Positions 35,924-45,864 of a stretch of DNA of 64,000 bases are shown one piece after another (positions within the stretch are counted from its first letter, which is position 1; each line of letters opens with the position of its first letter). The notes beneath the pieces were generated by a model. The model was given only the letters and a program-made list of their open reading frames with translations, did not search any database and was not told the DNA's origin. Source of the DNA: Mycobacterium sp. 050128 (GTDB lineage Bacteria; Actinomycetota; Actinomycetes; Mycobacteriales; Mycobacteriaceae); the NCBI RefSeq assembly GCF_036409155.1, contig NZ_JAZGLW010000001.1, positions 2,790,001 through 2,854,000 of the forward strand. The letters run 5' to 3'. The position numbers and the translations under genes are program-made.

Positions 35924-36951
35924 ATCCCCAGCGCGCCCGGAAGCTTCTTGCGCTTGGCGTCGTAGAGTGCCGCGTCGGCGATTGCGTACAGCGCGGCGAT
36001 GTCGGCGCCCGCAGCGCTGTGCGATGCGGTGCCGATGCTGGTGCCCGGGGTGTGCAGGCGGACGTCGTCGATAAACCGAGCCGAACTGCCCGGTGCCAGG
36101 TTCGCGTCGTCGGCGATACACACCGCGAATTCGTCGCCGCCGAGCCTGGCCAGAACGGCATTGGCGGGCGCGAGTTTTCGCCAGCATTCCGCCCGGCTGA
36201 TCAGATGCTCGTCGCCGGCCAGGTGCCCGTGGGTGTCATTGATCGTCTTGAAGTTGTCGATGTCGAGCACCATGACGGTGATGGTGATCGCCGCCGAACG
36301 GGAGCGGTCCAGCAGGTCGGCGGTGGCGATCTCCCAGCCCGCCCGGTTGAGCAGACGCGTCAGGGGATCGGTGCACGCCGCGGCGACCAGGGCTCGCATC
36401 AGCAACCCGAACGATTCGGCGGCACCGACGATGGCGATCACGAAGATGAAGTAGTCGATCCCCAGCTTGGGCGTCGGTGCGACCGCAAGAGCCAGGACGC
36501 ATGCCCCGGTCAGCACGGCGACCAGAATCGCCCCGCGGCGCGGCGAGTGGAAGGCGCGCAGGTACATGGCCAGGAAGATCGGCGCGATCAGGCAGACGAA
36601 CTCGGCGAGGATCGCGATGTGGAAGGCCATCACGATCGGGGTGGCCGCGATCGCAACGGCGGTCGCCGGCGCGGGTCGGTCGGGACGCACGCCCAACCAG
36701 ACAAGTGCGGCGATGCCGAGGACGATCGCGATGATGCCCCCGGTAGGGTTCGCGTAGGTCAGGCCCTTGTGAATGGGAAAGAGGGTGAACGTCGCGCCAT
36801 AGGTGTAAAGAAAAGTTGTGCCGCCCAAGTAGATTCGGAGCAGCCGAACTTGCTCCCTGGCGTAGAAGCCGCTGCCGGCGCTGGCATGTAGCCGCAGCCG
36901 ATATCGCTGAGCGGATCGACGACCCAAAGGGCCTGGGACGTTTACACCCAT
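35920..36951 (-). CDS. Membrane diguanylate cyclase (GGDEF)
   Basis: A 343-residue protein: about six or seven membrane helices (residues 38-190), then a GGDEF domain with TDPLTRLLNRAGWE, DIDNFKTINDTHGHLAGDE and the active-site loop RLGGDEFAV. Metal and nucleotide residues are present, so c-di-GMP synthesis is likely. No RxxD inhibitory site is visible five residues before GGDEF, so product feedback may be absent. No EAL domain follows. ATG 36951 has AGGAGA about 10 bp upstream; an in-frame GTG at 36972 is the alternative. Confidence 0.85.
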   Translation of the reverse strand: MGVNVPGPLGRRSAQRYRLRLHASAGSGFYAREQVRLLRIYLGGTTFLYTYGATFTLFPIHKGLTYANPTGGIIAIVLGIAALVWLGVRPDRPAPATAVAIAATPIVMAFHIAILAEFVCLIAPIFLAMYLRAFHSPRRGAILVAVLTGACVLALAVAPTPKLGIDYFIFVIAIVGAAESFGLLMRALVAAACTDPLTRLLNRAGWEIATADLLDRSRSAAITITVMVLDIDNFKTINDTHGHLAGDEHLISRAECWRKLAPANAVLARLGGDEFAVCIADDANLAPGSSARFIDDVRLHTPGTSIGTASHSAAGADIAALYAIADAALYDAKRKKLPGALGI

Positions 36952-37057
36952 CCCGTCAACTCTCCTGGTCACGCCCCCGTGATGCCGATATTCGGCCCAT
37001 TGTGGCACTGCTCTGTCGAGCGGGCACGCCGGGGATGTCCAGGTAGGCGTGCTGAGG

Positions 37058-38425
37058 CTAGCCGACCGCGGCGGTTTCGGCCGCGGCCACCTCGGTCGCG
37101 GCGCGCTCCCCGGAACGAATCGCTCCGTCGATCCACCCGCACATGACGGCCGAACTCTCGGTTCCGGCCCAGTGGATGCGACCACACGGTGGGCGCAGGG
37201 TGTACCCGTATTCGGTGAGGACGCCGGTGAGGGCGTGGCTGATCATCCCACCGCCGGAATACCGCTCCGTGGTCCAGTTCTGCTCGTGGAATTCCAGCGG
37301 CGAGCGGGCCTTAGAGCCGAACCGGTCGACGACTTCGTCGATGACGGCGGCCTTGCGCTCGGCCTCCTCGAGCTTGGTCAGCCGGCGTGCCGCGGGGCCC
37401 TCGGTGATCACGCACAGGATGCCAGGGTCCGCGGTATCGGTGCAGGCGTCGATGGTCAGGGTGGCCGGGGAACCCGGCGACGACGTCTGGCCGGACAACC
37501 CATCGGCCCGCCAGAACGGCTCGTCGTAGATCATCGAGATCTTGATGACCGCGCCACTGGGCATGCGCTGGTGCAGCATCGCCCGGTCCACCGGCAGTAG
37601 CGGCTCGTAGACGATCGAGCTGGCGATTGCCAGCGGTATTGCCACGATGGCGCGCTTGGCCCGCACGGTCAGGCCTTGCGCGGTGACGGTTACGCCGTCG
37701 GCGTCCTGGGCGATCTGGTGGACGGGTCGCGAAAGATGCAGTGCGTCACCGAGTTCCGCCACCATCGGGCGGTGCAGGGCGCCCATACCGCCCACCGGAC
37801 GGGCGTCTTGGGCGCCGCCCTTGCCGGAGATCACAAAGGTGGCGCCCCCGTTGGAGGACCCCATCTGCGTCAAACACCACAACAGCGACGTCTCGGACGC
37901 GGCCGAGGTGTAGGTGCCGCCCAGCGCCATGTCCAGCATCTCGCGGGCCTGCTTGGACGCGGTGTTCTTGTGGATCCATTCGCCGATGGTGATGCGGTCC
38001 CACTCCTGCGCCTTCTTCGCTTCCCAGGGGGCCTCGCGCGGAATCGCCTTGCACATCTCGTCTATGGAGGCCAGGCCGATTCCGAGGTTGGCGATCGCCC
38101 ATGGGCTCATGCTCCACGGGATGGTGCCGCCGTAGCGGTGCTTTTTGCCGTCGACGATCATGATGGCGTCGCCGTCGTTGTGCTGCTTGTACTCCGGCAC
38201 GCCGAACTCGTTCATCAGCGCGTAGATGCGGTCCTGCCCCGGCCCGATCCAAGCGCCGCCGCGGTCGACCCATACGCCGTCGTCGCGGGTCACGGTGAAG
38301 GTGCGACCACCGACGCGGTCGCGGGCCTCCAGCAAGGCCACCGAGTGCCCGGCTTGCTTCAGCCGCAACGCGGCCGTCAAACCCGCGAAACCCGCTCCGA
38401 CCACGCAATAATCGACGTCCGCCAT
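37058..38425 (-). CDS. Flavin monoamine oxidase family protein
   Basis: A 455-residue FAD amine oxidase. DYCVVGAGFAGLTAALRL is the dinucleotide motif, LLEARDRVGGRTFT the GG-doublet and WAGTESSAVMCGWIDGAI the C-terminal FAD block. The covalent-flavin Cys of human MAO is uncertain here (SSAVMCG). It oxidises an amine, probably in the cytosol since no signal or tail anchor is visible. Substrate unknown. It is isolated: 106 bp from the GGDEF start and 164 bp from the prpR stop. Confidence 0.88.
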   Translation of the reverse strand: MADVDYCVVGAGFAGLTAALRLKQAGHSVALLEARDRVGGRTFTVTRDDGVWVDRGGAWIGPGQDRIYALMNEFGVPEYKQHNDGDAIMIVDGKKHRYGGTIPWSMSPWAIANLGIGLASIDEMCKAIPREAPWEAKKAQEWDRITIGEWIHKNTASKQAREMLDMALGGTYTSAASETSLLWCLTQMGSSNGGATFVISGKGGAQDARPVGGMGALHRPMVAELGDALHLSRPVHQIAQDADGVTVTAQGLTVRAKRAIVAIPLAIASSIVYEPLLPVDRAMLHQRMPSGAVIKISMIYDEPFWRADGLSGQTSSPGSPATLTIDACTDTADPGILCVITEGPAARRLTKLEEAERKAAVIDEVVDRFGSKARSPLEFHEQNWTTERYSGGGMISHALTGVLTEYGYTLRPPCGRIHWAGTESSAVMCGWIDGAIRSGERAATEVAAAETAAVG

Positions 38426-38589
38426 GACCGCTCCTCGGTTGCCGTTGCCCCGCTGAGCAGCAAACTACACCGATCGCAACACGACAGCAGTCCGTTCGCG
38501 CGGAATTCATGTACCGATTCGGGCCGCCGTCGCTGAGGGTCTTTTACGCCTATGCAAAAGCGTTGGCCGATCGCAGTTTTGGGGGCCGC

Positions 38590-40014
38590 TCAGCACGGGA
38601 TTATCGGCGGATAGGGCAGATCGGTGCTGGAGTGTGGGTCGACGTGCACCGGGTGGCCGAGGTAGGGGAAGGCGCGTTGCGGGCAGGCGGCCCGGTCGCA
38701 GATCTTGCACCCCGCGCCGATCGGCACTATCGCCCCGGCGCCGGTGAGGCCGGTGAGGTCGATGCCGACGGAGTAGATCAGTTTCTCGGCGTGGGCCACA
38801 TCGCAACCGAGCCCGATCGCGAAGGTCTTGTCGGGGCCGAGATAGCGGCTGGGTTCCGCGGACGTAGTCCTGGCGAGCCAGAAATAGGTGCGCCCATCGG
38901 GCATTTGTGCGATCTGAGTCATGAACTGGCCGGGACGGGAAAATGCGTGGTGAACCACCCAGAGGGGGCAGTTGCCGCCGACGCGGGAGAAGTGAAAAGC
39001 CGTGGCGGACTGGCGTTTCGAGATGTTTCCCGCGCTGTCGGTCCGGACGAAGATGAACGGGACACCGCGGGCGCTCGGGCGTTGCAGCGTGGACAGTCGG
39101 TGACAGATGGTTTCGAACCCCACCTCGAAACGTCTTGCCAGCTGGTCGATGTCGTAGCGCATGGCCTCGGCGGCCTCGAGGAATCGCCGGTAGGGCAACA
39201 ACAGCGCGCCGGCGAAGTAGTTGGCCAGCCCGATGCGTGCCACGCCCCGCGCATCATCGCTGAGCTGGTCGTCGCCGTCGATGAGTTGTGCGATCAGCTC
39301 GGCCTGGGTGAGCAATGCGATCTGGGTTGCCAACTGGAAGGCGCGTTGGCCCGGATGCAGCCACCGGGCCAGATACACGGTCTTCGACTCGGCGCGAAAC
39401 AGGCGTTTCGAGTTGGGATTCAAGACCTGACCATCGTCGATGACCACGGTCACGCCGAGCTGGTCGCGAACGAACTCCGCCAGCTGGCTGTCGAGTCCGC
39501 CTGTCTGCAAATGGTTTTGGTCGAACAGCTGCTCGGCCGCGACGTCGAGATCCCCGATGTAGTTCTTTCGGTCGTAGAAGAAGTCCCGGACTTCTTCGAA
39601 GGGCATCGGCTGCGAGGGTCCCGCGGATGTATCGGCGTTGGCCCGGCTGTGCAGCGCTTCCAGGTCGGACGTGGCGTCGTGCAGACGCCGCTGCAGATTG
39701 ACCAGCGCCTGGCCGACCTCTGGCATGCGGGCGACGAGCTCCTCGATTTGGCTGGCCGTCGCGGGTCCCTCGGCGAAGATCTCGCGCAGATCCGCGACCA
39801 GTCGGGCATCGGACTCGGGCGCGAAGTACTGATTCGGCAAGTCGAATCGCTCGGTAAGAGTCAGCAGCACCGGGACCGTGATCGGGCGTTGGTCATTTTC
39901 CAGCTGGTTGACGTAGCTGGTCGACAATCCAAGGGCACGCGCCAGCGCGACCTGAGTCAGCCCCTGCTCTTCGCGCAGCCGGCGCAGCCGCGCACCCGCG
40001 AACGTCTTCGCCAC
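38590..40014 (-). CDS. prpR: Methylcitrate-cycle regulator PrpR (XRE HTH, short-chain acyl sensing)
   Basis: A 474-residue regulator of the RamB/PrpR family. An XRE helix-turn-helix occupies residues about 8-62 ([34 protein letters not shown]), followed by an effector domain and a C-terminal domain with cysteines in [17 protein letters not shown] that in M. tuberculosis PrpR bind an Fe-S cluster. It activates prp genes in response to propionyl-CoA. GTG 40014 is preferred because the operator and promoter lie just upstream; a TTG at 40077 would put the operator inside the gene. Confidence 0.9.
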   Translation of the reverse strand: MAKTFAGARLRRLREEQGLTQVALARALGLSTSYVNQLENDQRPITVPVLLTLTERFDLPNQYFAPESDARLVADLREIFAEGPATASQIEELVARMPEVGQALVNLQRRLHDATSDLEALHSRANADTSAGPSQPMPFEEVRDFFYDRKNYIGDLDVAAEQLFDQNHLQTGGLDSQLAEFVRDQLGVTVVIDDGQVLNPNSKRLFRAESKTVYLARWLHPGQRAFQLATQIALLTQAELIAQLIDGDDQLSDDARGVARIGLANYFAGALLLPYRRFLEAAEAMRYDIDQLARRFEVGFETICHRLSTLQRPSARGVPFIFVRTDSAGNISKRQSATAFHFSRVGGNCPLWVVHHAFSRPGQFMTQIAQMPDGRTYFWLARTTSAEPSRYLGPDKTFAIGLGCDVAHAEKLIYSVGIDLTGLTGAGAIVPIGAGCKICDRAACPQRAFPYLGHPVHVDPHSSTDLPYPPIIPC

Positions 40015-40039
40015 CTGCAACAGGGTACGCCCACTGCCT

Positions 40040-40057
40040 TTCGCAAAATTCGCAAAA
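40040..40057. promoter_or_regulatory. Tandem PrpR/RamB-type operator in the divergent prpR-prpD region
   Basis: TTCGCAAAA occurs twice in perfect tandem (40040-40048 and 40049-40057). It matches the TTTGC-rich motif of RamB/PrpR regulators (AAACTTTGCAAA-like). It lies 26 bp upstream of prpR and 77 bp upstream of prpD, fitting autoregulation of prpR and activation of prpD. Binding is inferred. Confidence 0.7.
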
Positions 40058-40120
40058 TCACCGGGATCGGGACACAAAATTACGCTCTTTTAGGGGATTT
40101 ACCGCGGTTACCCGGCTGCG

Positions 40121-40126
40121 TACTGT
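40121..40126 (+). promoter_or_regulatory. prpD -10 hexamer, predicted leaderless start
   Basis: TACTGT (a TANNNT -10) ends 7 bp before the prpD ATG at 40134, so transcription would start at or next to the ATG and the mRNA would be leaderless. No Shine-Dalgarno sequence is present. Inference from spacing. Confidence 0.5.
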
Positions 40127-40133
40127 GCGATTT

Positions 40134-41639
40134 ATGCGCATCCATGACGTGCGAACCCGGCGTAGCGCCGACCACTTCCCCCGCCGCGAGCACCTCGCTT
40201 TCAAGATTGCCGAGGTAGCGGCAGACCCGGTCGCCGTGGCTCCGGAGACCGCGGAGATGGTGCGCAACCGCATCATCGACAACGCCGCCGTCAGCGCCGC
40301 CTCGGTGATCCGCCGGCCGGTGACCACCGCGCGGGCACAGGCGCTGGCGCATCCGGTGCAGCGTGGGGCCCGAGTCTTCGGCGTTCCGGGCAGCTATTCG
40401 ACCGAGTGGGCGGCCTGGGCCAACGGCGTCGCGGTGCGCGAGCTGGACTTCCACGACACGTTCTTGGCCGCGGACTACTCGCATCCCGGCGACAACATTC
40501 CGCCGCTGGTTGCCGTCGCCCAGCAGCTCGACGTGCGCGGCGCCGACCTGATTCGCGGTCTGGCCACCGCCTACGAGATCCAGATCGATCTGGTCAAGGG
40601 GATCTGCCTGCACGAGCACAAGATCGACCACGTCGCACATTTGGGTCCGTCGGTGGCAGCGGGCATCGGGACGATGCTGCGACTGGACACCGAGACCATC
40701 TATCAGGCGGTCGGACAAGCGCTGCACCTGACCACGGCCACCCGTCAATCCCGCAAGGGCCTGATTTCCAGCTGGAAAGCGTTCGCGCCGGCGTTCGCCG
40801 GAAAGATCGCCATCGAGGCGGTCGACCGCGCGATGCGTGGCGAAGGCGCCCCGGCGCCCATCTGGGAAGGCGAGGACGGGGTAATCGCCTGGCTGCTGGG
40901 CGGTCCCGACCACACCTACCAGGTGCCGTTGCCGGAGCCGGGTGAACCCAAGCGCGCGATCCTGGACAGCTACACCAAGGAGCACTCGGCGGAATACCAG
41001 AGCCAGGCACCGATCGACCTGGCGCGCCGGCTGCGTGACCGGGTCGGCGACCTCGATCAGGTTGCGACGATCGTGTTGCACACCAGCCACCACACCCATC
41101 ACGTGATCGGGACCGGCTCGGGCGATCCACAGAAGTTCGACCCGAACGCCTCTCGCGAGACGCTGGATCACTCGCTGCCCTACATCTTCGCGGTTGCGCT
41201 GCAGGACGGCAGCTGGCACCACGAGCGCTCGTATGCTCCCGAGCGGGCGCACCGGGCCGACACCGTCGAGTTGTGGCACAAGATCTGCACCGTCGAGGAT
41301 CCGCAGTGGACTCGTCGCTATCACTCGAACGATCCGGCCGAGAAGGCTTTTGGGGCGCGCGCAGAGGTGACGCTGAAGAGCGGCGAGGTGATCTCCGATG
41401 AATTGGCCGTGGCCGATGCCCATCCGCTGGGTGCCCGGCCGTTCGCGCGCGAGCAGTATGTCCGCAAGTTCACCGAACTCGCGGACGATGTCGTGGAACC
41501 CGCTGAGCAGCAACGGTTCTTGTCCGCTGTCGACGCCGTAGCCGATCTTAAGGGCGGCGCGTTGGGAGCGCTGAATGTGGTGGTCGATCCGCGGACGCTG
41601 GACAAGGCGCCGGTGGTTCCGTCGGGGATCTTCCGATGA
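40134..41639 (+). CDS. prpD: 2-methylcitrate dehydratase
   Basis: A 501-residue PrpD (MmgE/PrpD family) that converts 2-methylcitrate to 2-methyl-cis-aconitate when propionyl-CoA is broken down. It is cofactor-free, unlike aconitase. Conserved blocks include [12 protein letters not shown]...[26 protein letters not shown] and [17 protein letters not shown] 40134 ([10 protein letters not shown]) is preferred to GTG 40125. The stop overlaps prpB as ATGA. Confidence 0.95.
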   Translation: MRIHDVRTRRSADHFPRREHLAFKIAEVAADPVAVAPETAEMVRNRIIDNAAVSAASVIRRPVTTARAQALAHPVQRGARVFGVPGSYSTEWAAWANGVAVRELDFHDTFLAADYSHPGDNIPPLVAVAQQLDVRGADLIRGLATAYEIQIDLVKGICLHEHKIDHVAHLGPSVAAGIGTMLRLDTETIYQAVGQALHLTTATRQSRKGLISSWKAFAPAFAGKIAIEAVDRAMRGEGAPAPIWEGEDGVIAWLLGGPDHTYQVPLPEPGEPKRAILDSYTKEHSAEYQSQAPIDLARRLRDRVGDLDQVATIVLHTSHHTHHVIGTGSGDPQKFDPNASRETLDHSLPYIFAVALQDGSWHHERSYAPERAHRADTVELWHKICTVEDPQWTRRYHSNDPAEKAFGARAEVTLKSGEVISDELAVADAHPLGARPFAREQYVRKFTELADDVVEPAEQQRFLSAVDAVADLKGGALGALNVVVDPRTLDKAPVVPSGIFR

Positions 41640-42544
41640 TGGGCTCCTCGTCCAGTGCCGCCGACAAGCGCGTCGCGTTGCGGGCGGGCCTGGAAAGTGG
41701 CCGGCTGCAGCGGCTTCCGGGTGCCTTCTCGCCGCTGGTGGCCAAGGCGGTCGCCGAGGCGGGCTTCGAAGGCGTCTACGTGTCCGGTGCCGCGCTGGCG
41801 GCCGATCTCGGGTTGCCGGACATCGGCCTGACGACGCTGACCGAAGTCGCGGTGCGAGGCGCGCAGATAGCCGCCGCCACTGACCTGCCCACGCTGATCG
41901 ACGCGGACACCGGGTTCGGCGCGCCGCTGAACGCCGCGCGCACGGTGGCGGTCCTGGAGGACGCCGGACTGGCCGGATGCCACCTCGAGGATCAGGTCAA
42001 CCCCAAGCGTTGCGGCCATTTGGACGGCAAGGCCGTCGTCCCAGCCGAGGACATGACAAAGCGTTTGCGCGCAGCGGTATCCGCGCGGCGCGACCCTAAC
42101 TTCGTCATCTGCGCACGCACGGACGCCGCCGGCATTGAGGGTCTGCCGGCCGCGATCGACCGTGCTCGTGCCTACGCCGAGGCCGGCGCCGACATGATCT
42201 TCACCGAAGCGCTGACCGAAGTGGCGGAGTTCGAGGCGATCCGCGCCGCCGTCGATGTTCCGTTGCTGGCCAACATGACCGAATTCGGCAAGTCGCCGTT
42301 GCTGAGCGCGCGCCAGCTGGCCGACATCGGCTACAACGTCGTCATTTACCCGGTTACCACATTGCGGTTGGCGATGTTCGCGGTCGAAGCGGGCCTGCGC
42401 GAAATCGAGTCATCAGGAACGCAATTCGATCTGCTGGATCGCATGCAACACCGCGGCCGGCTGTACTCGCTGCTGCGCTACCAGGACTACAACGAGTTCG
42501 ACACCGACACTTACAATTTCACGCTTGAAGGGAAGCAGTCATGA
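41636..42544 (+). CDS. prpB: Methylisocitrate lyase
   Basis: A 302-residue ICL/PEPM-family lyase splitting methylisocitrate to pyruvate and succinate, the final methylcitrate-cycle step. The short length and the catalytic loop KRCGH (K124-H128, base C126) with DADTGFGAP separate it from the longer isocitrate lyase. M. tuberculosis lacks prpB here and uses ICL1 for this step, so this genome has a dedicated enzyme. It is coupled to prpD (ATGA) and to prpC (ATGA). Confidence 0.94.
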   Translation: MMGSSSSAADKRVALRAGLESGRLQRLPGAFSPLVAKAVAEAGFEGVYVSGAALAADLGLPDIGLTTLTEVAVRGAQIAAATDLPTLIDADTGFGAPLNAARTVAVLEDAGLAGCHLEDQVNPKRCGHLDGKAVVPAEDMTKRLRAAVSARRDPNFVICARTDAAGIEGLPAAIDRARAYAEAGADMIFTEALTEVAEFEAIRAAVDVPLLANMTEFGKSPLLSARQLADIGYNVVIYPVTTLRLAMFAVEAGLREIESSGTQFDLLDRMQHRGRLYSLLRYQDYNEFDTDTYNFTLEGKQS

Positions 42545-43659
42545 CCGTGCCGACCGCTGACATCAAGAAGGGCCTCGCCGGCGTGGTCGTTGATACCACC
42601 GCCATCTCGAAAGTGGTGCCGGAGACCAATTCGCTGACCTACCGCGGATATCCGGTGCAGGATCTGGCCGCGCACTGCAGTTTCGAGCAAGTCGCATTCC
42701 TGCTCTGGCGCGGCGAGTTGCCAACCGACGCAGAGCTGGCGCTGTTCAGCCAGCGCGAGCGCGCCAGCCGCCGGCTCGATCGGTCGATGCTGTCGCTGCT
42801 GACCAAGCTGCCCGACAACTGTCATCCGATGGATGTGGTGCGCACCGCCATCAGCTTTCTGGGCGCCGAGGACCCCGAGGAGGACGACGACTCGGCGAAC
42901 CGGGCCAAAGCGCTGCGCATGCTCGCGGTGTTGCCGACCATTGTCGCGGTGGACATGCGGCGCCGGCGCGGGTTGGCGCCGATCCCACCACACTGGGGGC
43001 TGGGCTACACCGAGAACTTTCTGCAGATGTGCTTCGGCGAGGTGCCCGAACCCGCGGTCGTGCGGGCATTCGAGCAGTCGATGATCCTTTACGCCGAACA
43101 CGGTTTCAACGCCTCGACGTTCGCCGCGCGGGTGGTGACCTCGACGCAGTCGGACATCTACAGCGCGGTCACCGGGGCCATCGGTGCGCTCAAGGGCGCG
43201 CTGCACGGCGGCGCCAACGAGGCGGTAATGCACGACATGATCGAGATCGGCGAGCCAGGCAATGCCCGAGAGTGGTTGCGCGGCAAGCTCGCCCGCAAAG
43301 AGAAGGTCATGGGATTCGGGCACCGGGTCTACAAGAACGGTGACTCGCGGGTACCGACGATGAAGCACGCACTGAGCCGCATCGCGGCGGCGCGCGACGG
43401 GCATCGCTGGCTGGACATGTACAACATCCTGGAAGCCGAGATGTTCGACGCCACTGGTATCAAACCGAATCTCGATTTCCCGACCGGCCCGGCCTACTAC
43501 CTGATGGGATTCGACATCGCCTGCTTCACGCCGATCTTCGTGATGAGCAGAATCACCGGCTGGACCGCTCACATCATGGAGCAGGCCGCGTCGAACTCCT
43601 TGATCCGGCCGTTGAGCGCCTACTCGGGACGCGACCAGCGGGCACTGGCCCGCAGTTGA
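42541..43659 (+). CDS. prpC: 2-methylcitrate synthase (citrate synthase family)
   Basis: A 372-residue citrate-synthase-fold enzyme condensing propionyl-CoA with oxaloacetate. GFGHRVYKNGDSR carries H261, and ALHGGANEAVM and SGYSGRDQR-like C-terminal blocks complete the active site. It corresponds to prpC/gltA1 (Rv1131). The start overlaps prpB by four bases, completing a prpDBC operon. It ends 4 bp from the convergent exported gene. Confidence 0.95.
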   Translation: MTVPTADIKKGLAGVVVDTTAISKVVPETNSLTYRGYPVQDLAAHCSFEQVAFLLWRGELPTDAELALFSQRERASRRLDRSMLSLLTKLPDNCHPMDVVRTAISFLGAEDPEEDDDSANRAKALRMLAVLPTIVAVDMRRRRGLAPIPPHWGLGYTENFLQMCFGEVPEPAVVRAFEQSMILYAEHGFNASTFAARVVTSTQSDIYSAVTGAIGALKGALHGGANEAVMHDMIEIGEPGNAREWLRGKLARKEKVMGFGHRVYKNGDSRVPTMKHALSRIAAARDGHRWLDMYNILEAEMFDATGIKPNLDFPTGPAYYLMGFDIACFTPIFVMSRITGWTAHIMEQAASNSLIRPLSAYSGRDQRALARS

Positions 43660-43663
43660 GCAC

Positions 43664-43879
43664 CTAGTCGGCTGGCCCGCCGTACTGCCAGACCAGGCTG
43701 TGGGTGCCGGTCATGGTCGGGTTGCACCACATCGTCCGGCCGTTGGCGTCCTGCGTGGTGGAGTGCAACACCGTGCAGGAATCACCCGCTGCGGGCGCCT
43801 GGCCGTACGCCGTGCCGGCGCCGGCGACCGCAAGGCTTGCGAACACGGCGGCCGATATCAGGAACCGAATTCTGCTCAT
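43664..43879 (-). CDS. Small exported protein
   Basis: A 71-residue protein with a signal peptide (SRIRFLISAAVFASLAVAGA, cleavage near AYG-QAPA) and a mature domain of about 43 residues containing two cysteines (DSCTVLHST, MWCNPT), likely one disulfide. It resembles other small secreted mycobacterial proteins (YGxxP, SCTVLxST). ATG 43879 is chosen because TTAGGAG lies 9 bp upstream; a start three codons earlier would touch that site. Function unknown. Confidence 0.72.
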   Translation of the reverse strand: MSRIRFLISAAVFASLAVAGAGTAYGQAPAAGDSCTVLHSTTQDANGRTMWCNPTMTGTHSLVWQYGGPAD

Positions 43880-44000
43880 GATGGACATCTCCTAAGCAGG
43901 TGCCAGGACATCACGCTAACCGCCGGAGAACCTGCGGGCAAAGGGTGTCATCCGCGATCCGCAACACGGTCGGCTAGAGCAGGTTCTAGGGTGTGGAACC

Positions 44001-45815
44001 ATGGGATTTCTCCAACCCGAACTGCCGCAGGTCGACATCGACGAGTGGAGCAAGCTGTCCCGCAGCGAGAAGATCCGCCCGATGGCCCGACATTGGGCCG
44101 AGGTCGGTTTCGGAACGCCGGTCGTTCTGCATCTGTTTTACGTCGGCAAGATCTTGCTTTACATCCTGTTCGCTTGGTTGTTGGCGGTGCCGACCACTCG
44201 CGGGTTGGCCGTCACTGACGTCATGTCGTGGTACGCCGAGCCGATCGTGTTCGAGAAGGTCGTGCTGTACACGATGCTCTTCGAGGTGGTCGGGCTGGGC
44301 TGCGGCTTTGGGCCGCTGAACAACCGCTTCAACCCGCCGCTGGGGTCGATCCTGTATTGGCTGCGGCCCGACACCATCCGGCTGCCCCCATGGCCCAACC
44401 GCGTCCCGGGGACCAAGGGCACCGCCCGCACCTTGGTCGACAACGCGCTATACGGACTGTTCTTACTGGTGACCTTCCTGGCCCTGTTTGCCGATGGCAC
44501 CGGCCCGGTGCGGGAATTGGGCACCCAGGTCGGGTTGATACCCACCTGGCGGATCGCGCTGATCCTGGTGCTTCTCGGGATCCTGGGATTGCGCGACAAG
44601 GTGATCTTCCTGGCCGCCCGCGGTGAGGTGTACGCGACGCTGTCGGTGACGTTCCTGTTCGGCGGAGTCGACATGATCGTCGCCGCCAAGCTGGTGTTCA
44701 TGGTGATCTGGATCGGCGCCGCCACATCCAAGCTGAACAAGCACTTTCCGTTCGTGATGTCAACGATGATGTCCAACAACCCGGTGTTCCGGCCCCGGTT
44801 CATCAAGCGGATGTTCTTCGAGAAGTTCCCCGACGATCTGCGGCCCGGACGGTTGTCACGGGTTTTCGCCCACGTGAGCACCTTCGTCGAAATGTGCGTG
44901 CCCATCGCGTTATTCGTCGGGCACGGCGGCTGGTGGACCGCGGTTCCCGCCGCGATCATGGTGATCTTCCACTTCGGCATCCTGTCGGCCATCCCCATGG
45001 GGGTGCCGCTGGAATGGAACGTGTTCATGATCTTCGGTGTCTTCGCGCTGTTCGTCGGCCACACCCATACCGGACTTACCGACTTGAAAAACCCGGTGCT
45101 GGTCGGGATTTTCATCGCGTTCATCGCCTCAATCGTGATCGCGGGCAATCTGTTTCCGCGCAAGATCTCGTTCCTGCCCGGCATGCGCTATTACGCCGGT
45201 AACTGGGACACCACGCTCTGGTGCATCAAGGCCTCGGCGGACAAGAAGATCAACCACAACATCGTTTCGATCGCCAGCATGCCCGCGGCCCAGCTGGAGA
45301 AGGTGTACGGCAAGGAGCGTGCACAGATCCCGATGTATCTGGGATATGCCTTCCGCGCCATGAACACTCACGGCCGGGCGTTGTTCACGCTGGCGCATCG
45401 GGCGATGGCCGGTCAGAACGAAGACGACTATGTGATCACCGACGGGGAGCGGATCTGCAGCACCGCCGTCGGATGGAATTTCGGCGACGGCCATATGCAC
45501 AACGAGCAGCTGATCGCCGCGATGCAGCAGCGCTGCGGCTTCCTGCCCGGTGAGGTGCGGGTCGTGCTACTCGACGCCCAGCCGATCCATAAGCAGACGC
45601 AGTCTTACCGGTTGGTGGACGCCGCGACGGGTGAATTCGAGCGCGGCATAGTCAAAGTCGCGGACATGGTCACCCGGCAGCCCTGGGCCGACGATGTGCC
45701 GGTCCAGGTGCTGTCCGAGTCCGCTGCCCCCGAGTCCGAGGCCGAAGTGCCGGTCGAGGCCGAGGCTCGCGAGGAGCTCGAGCCCGAGGCCCCGCCGACC
45801 GTCACGCCAGAGTGA
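44001..45815 (+). CDS. Multipass membrane protein, DUF3556-type (Rv1132-like)
   Basis: A 604-residue protein. It has about ten membrane segments in the first 390 residues, with FGPLNNRFNPPLG, RFIKRMFFEKFPDDLRPG and HTHTGLTDLKNP in the loops, and a cytosolic tail with YLGYAFRAMNTHGRALFTLAHRAM. The last 60 residues are Glu/Pro/Ala-rich. Conserved as a single gene beside metE in mycobacteria; position and family match Rv1132. Function unknown; the loop histidines resemble metal-binding membrane oxidoreductases, but no classical motif is complete. Confidence 0.78.
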   Translation: MGFLQPELPQVDIDEWSKLSRSEKIRPMARHWAEVGFGTPVVLHLFYVGKILLYILFAWLLAVPTTRGLAVTDVMSWYAEPIVFEKVVLYTMLFEVVGLGCGFGPLNNRFNPPLGSILYWLRPDTIRLPPWPNRVPGTKGTARTLVDNALYGLFLLVTFLALFADGTGPVRELGTQVGLIPTWRIALILVLLGILGLRDKVIFLAARGEVYATLSVTFLFGGVDMIVAAKLVFMVIWIGAATSKLNKHFPFVMSTMMSNNPVFRPRFIKRMFFEKFPDDLRPGRLSRVFAHVSTFVEMCVPIALFVGHGGWWTAVPAAIMVIFHFGILSAIPMGVPLEWNVFMIFGVFALFVGHTHTGLTDLKNPVLVGIFIAFIASIVIAGNLFPRKISFLPGMRYYAGNWDTTLWCIKASADKKINHNIVSIASMPAAQLEKVYGKERAQIPMYLGYAFRAMNTHGRALFTLAHRAMAGQNEDDYVITDGERICSTAVGWNFGDGHMHNEQLIAAMQQRCGFLPGEVRVVLLDAQPIHKQTQSYRLVDAATGEFERGIVKVADMVTRQPWADDVPVQVLSESAAPESEAEVPVEAEAREELEPEAPPTVTPE

Positions 45816-45864
45816 CGCCGAAGCCCGAGCGCCACGCCGGCGTGACGCTCGGGCCTGTCGACCG

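Noticed and set aside
38509..40218. Long plus-strand frame opposite prpR
   Set aside because: The minus-strand gene has a clear HTH and cysteine motifs; the antisense product does not resemble a protein.
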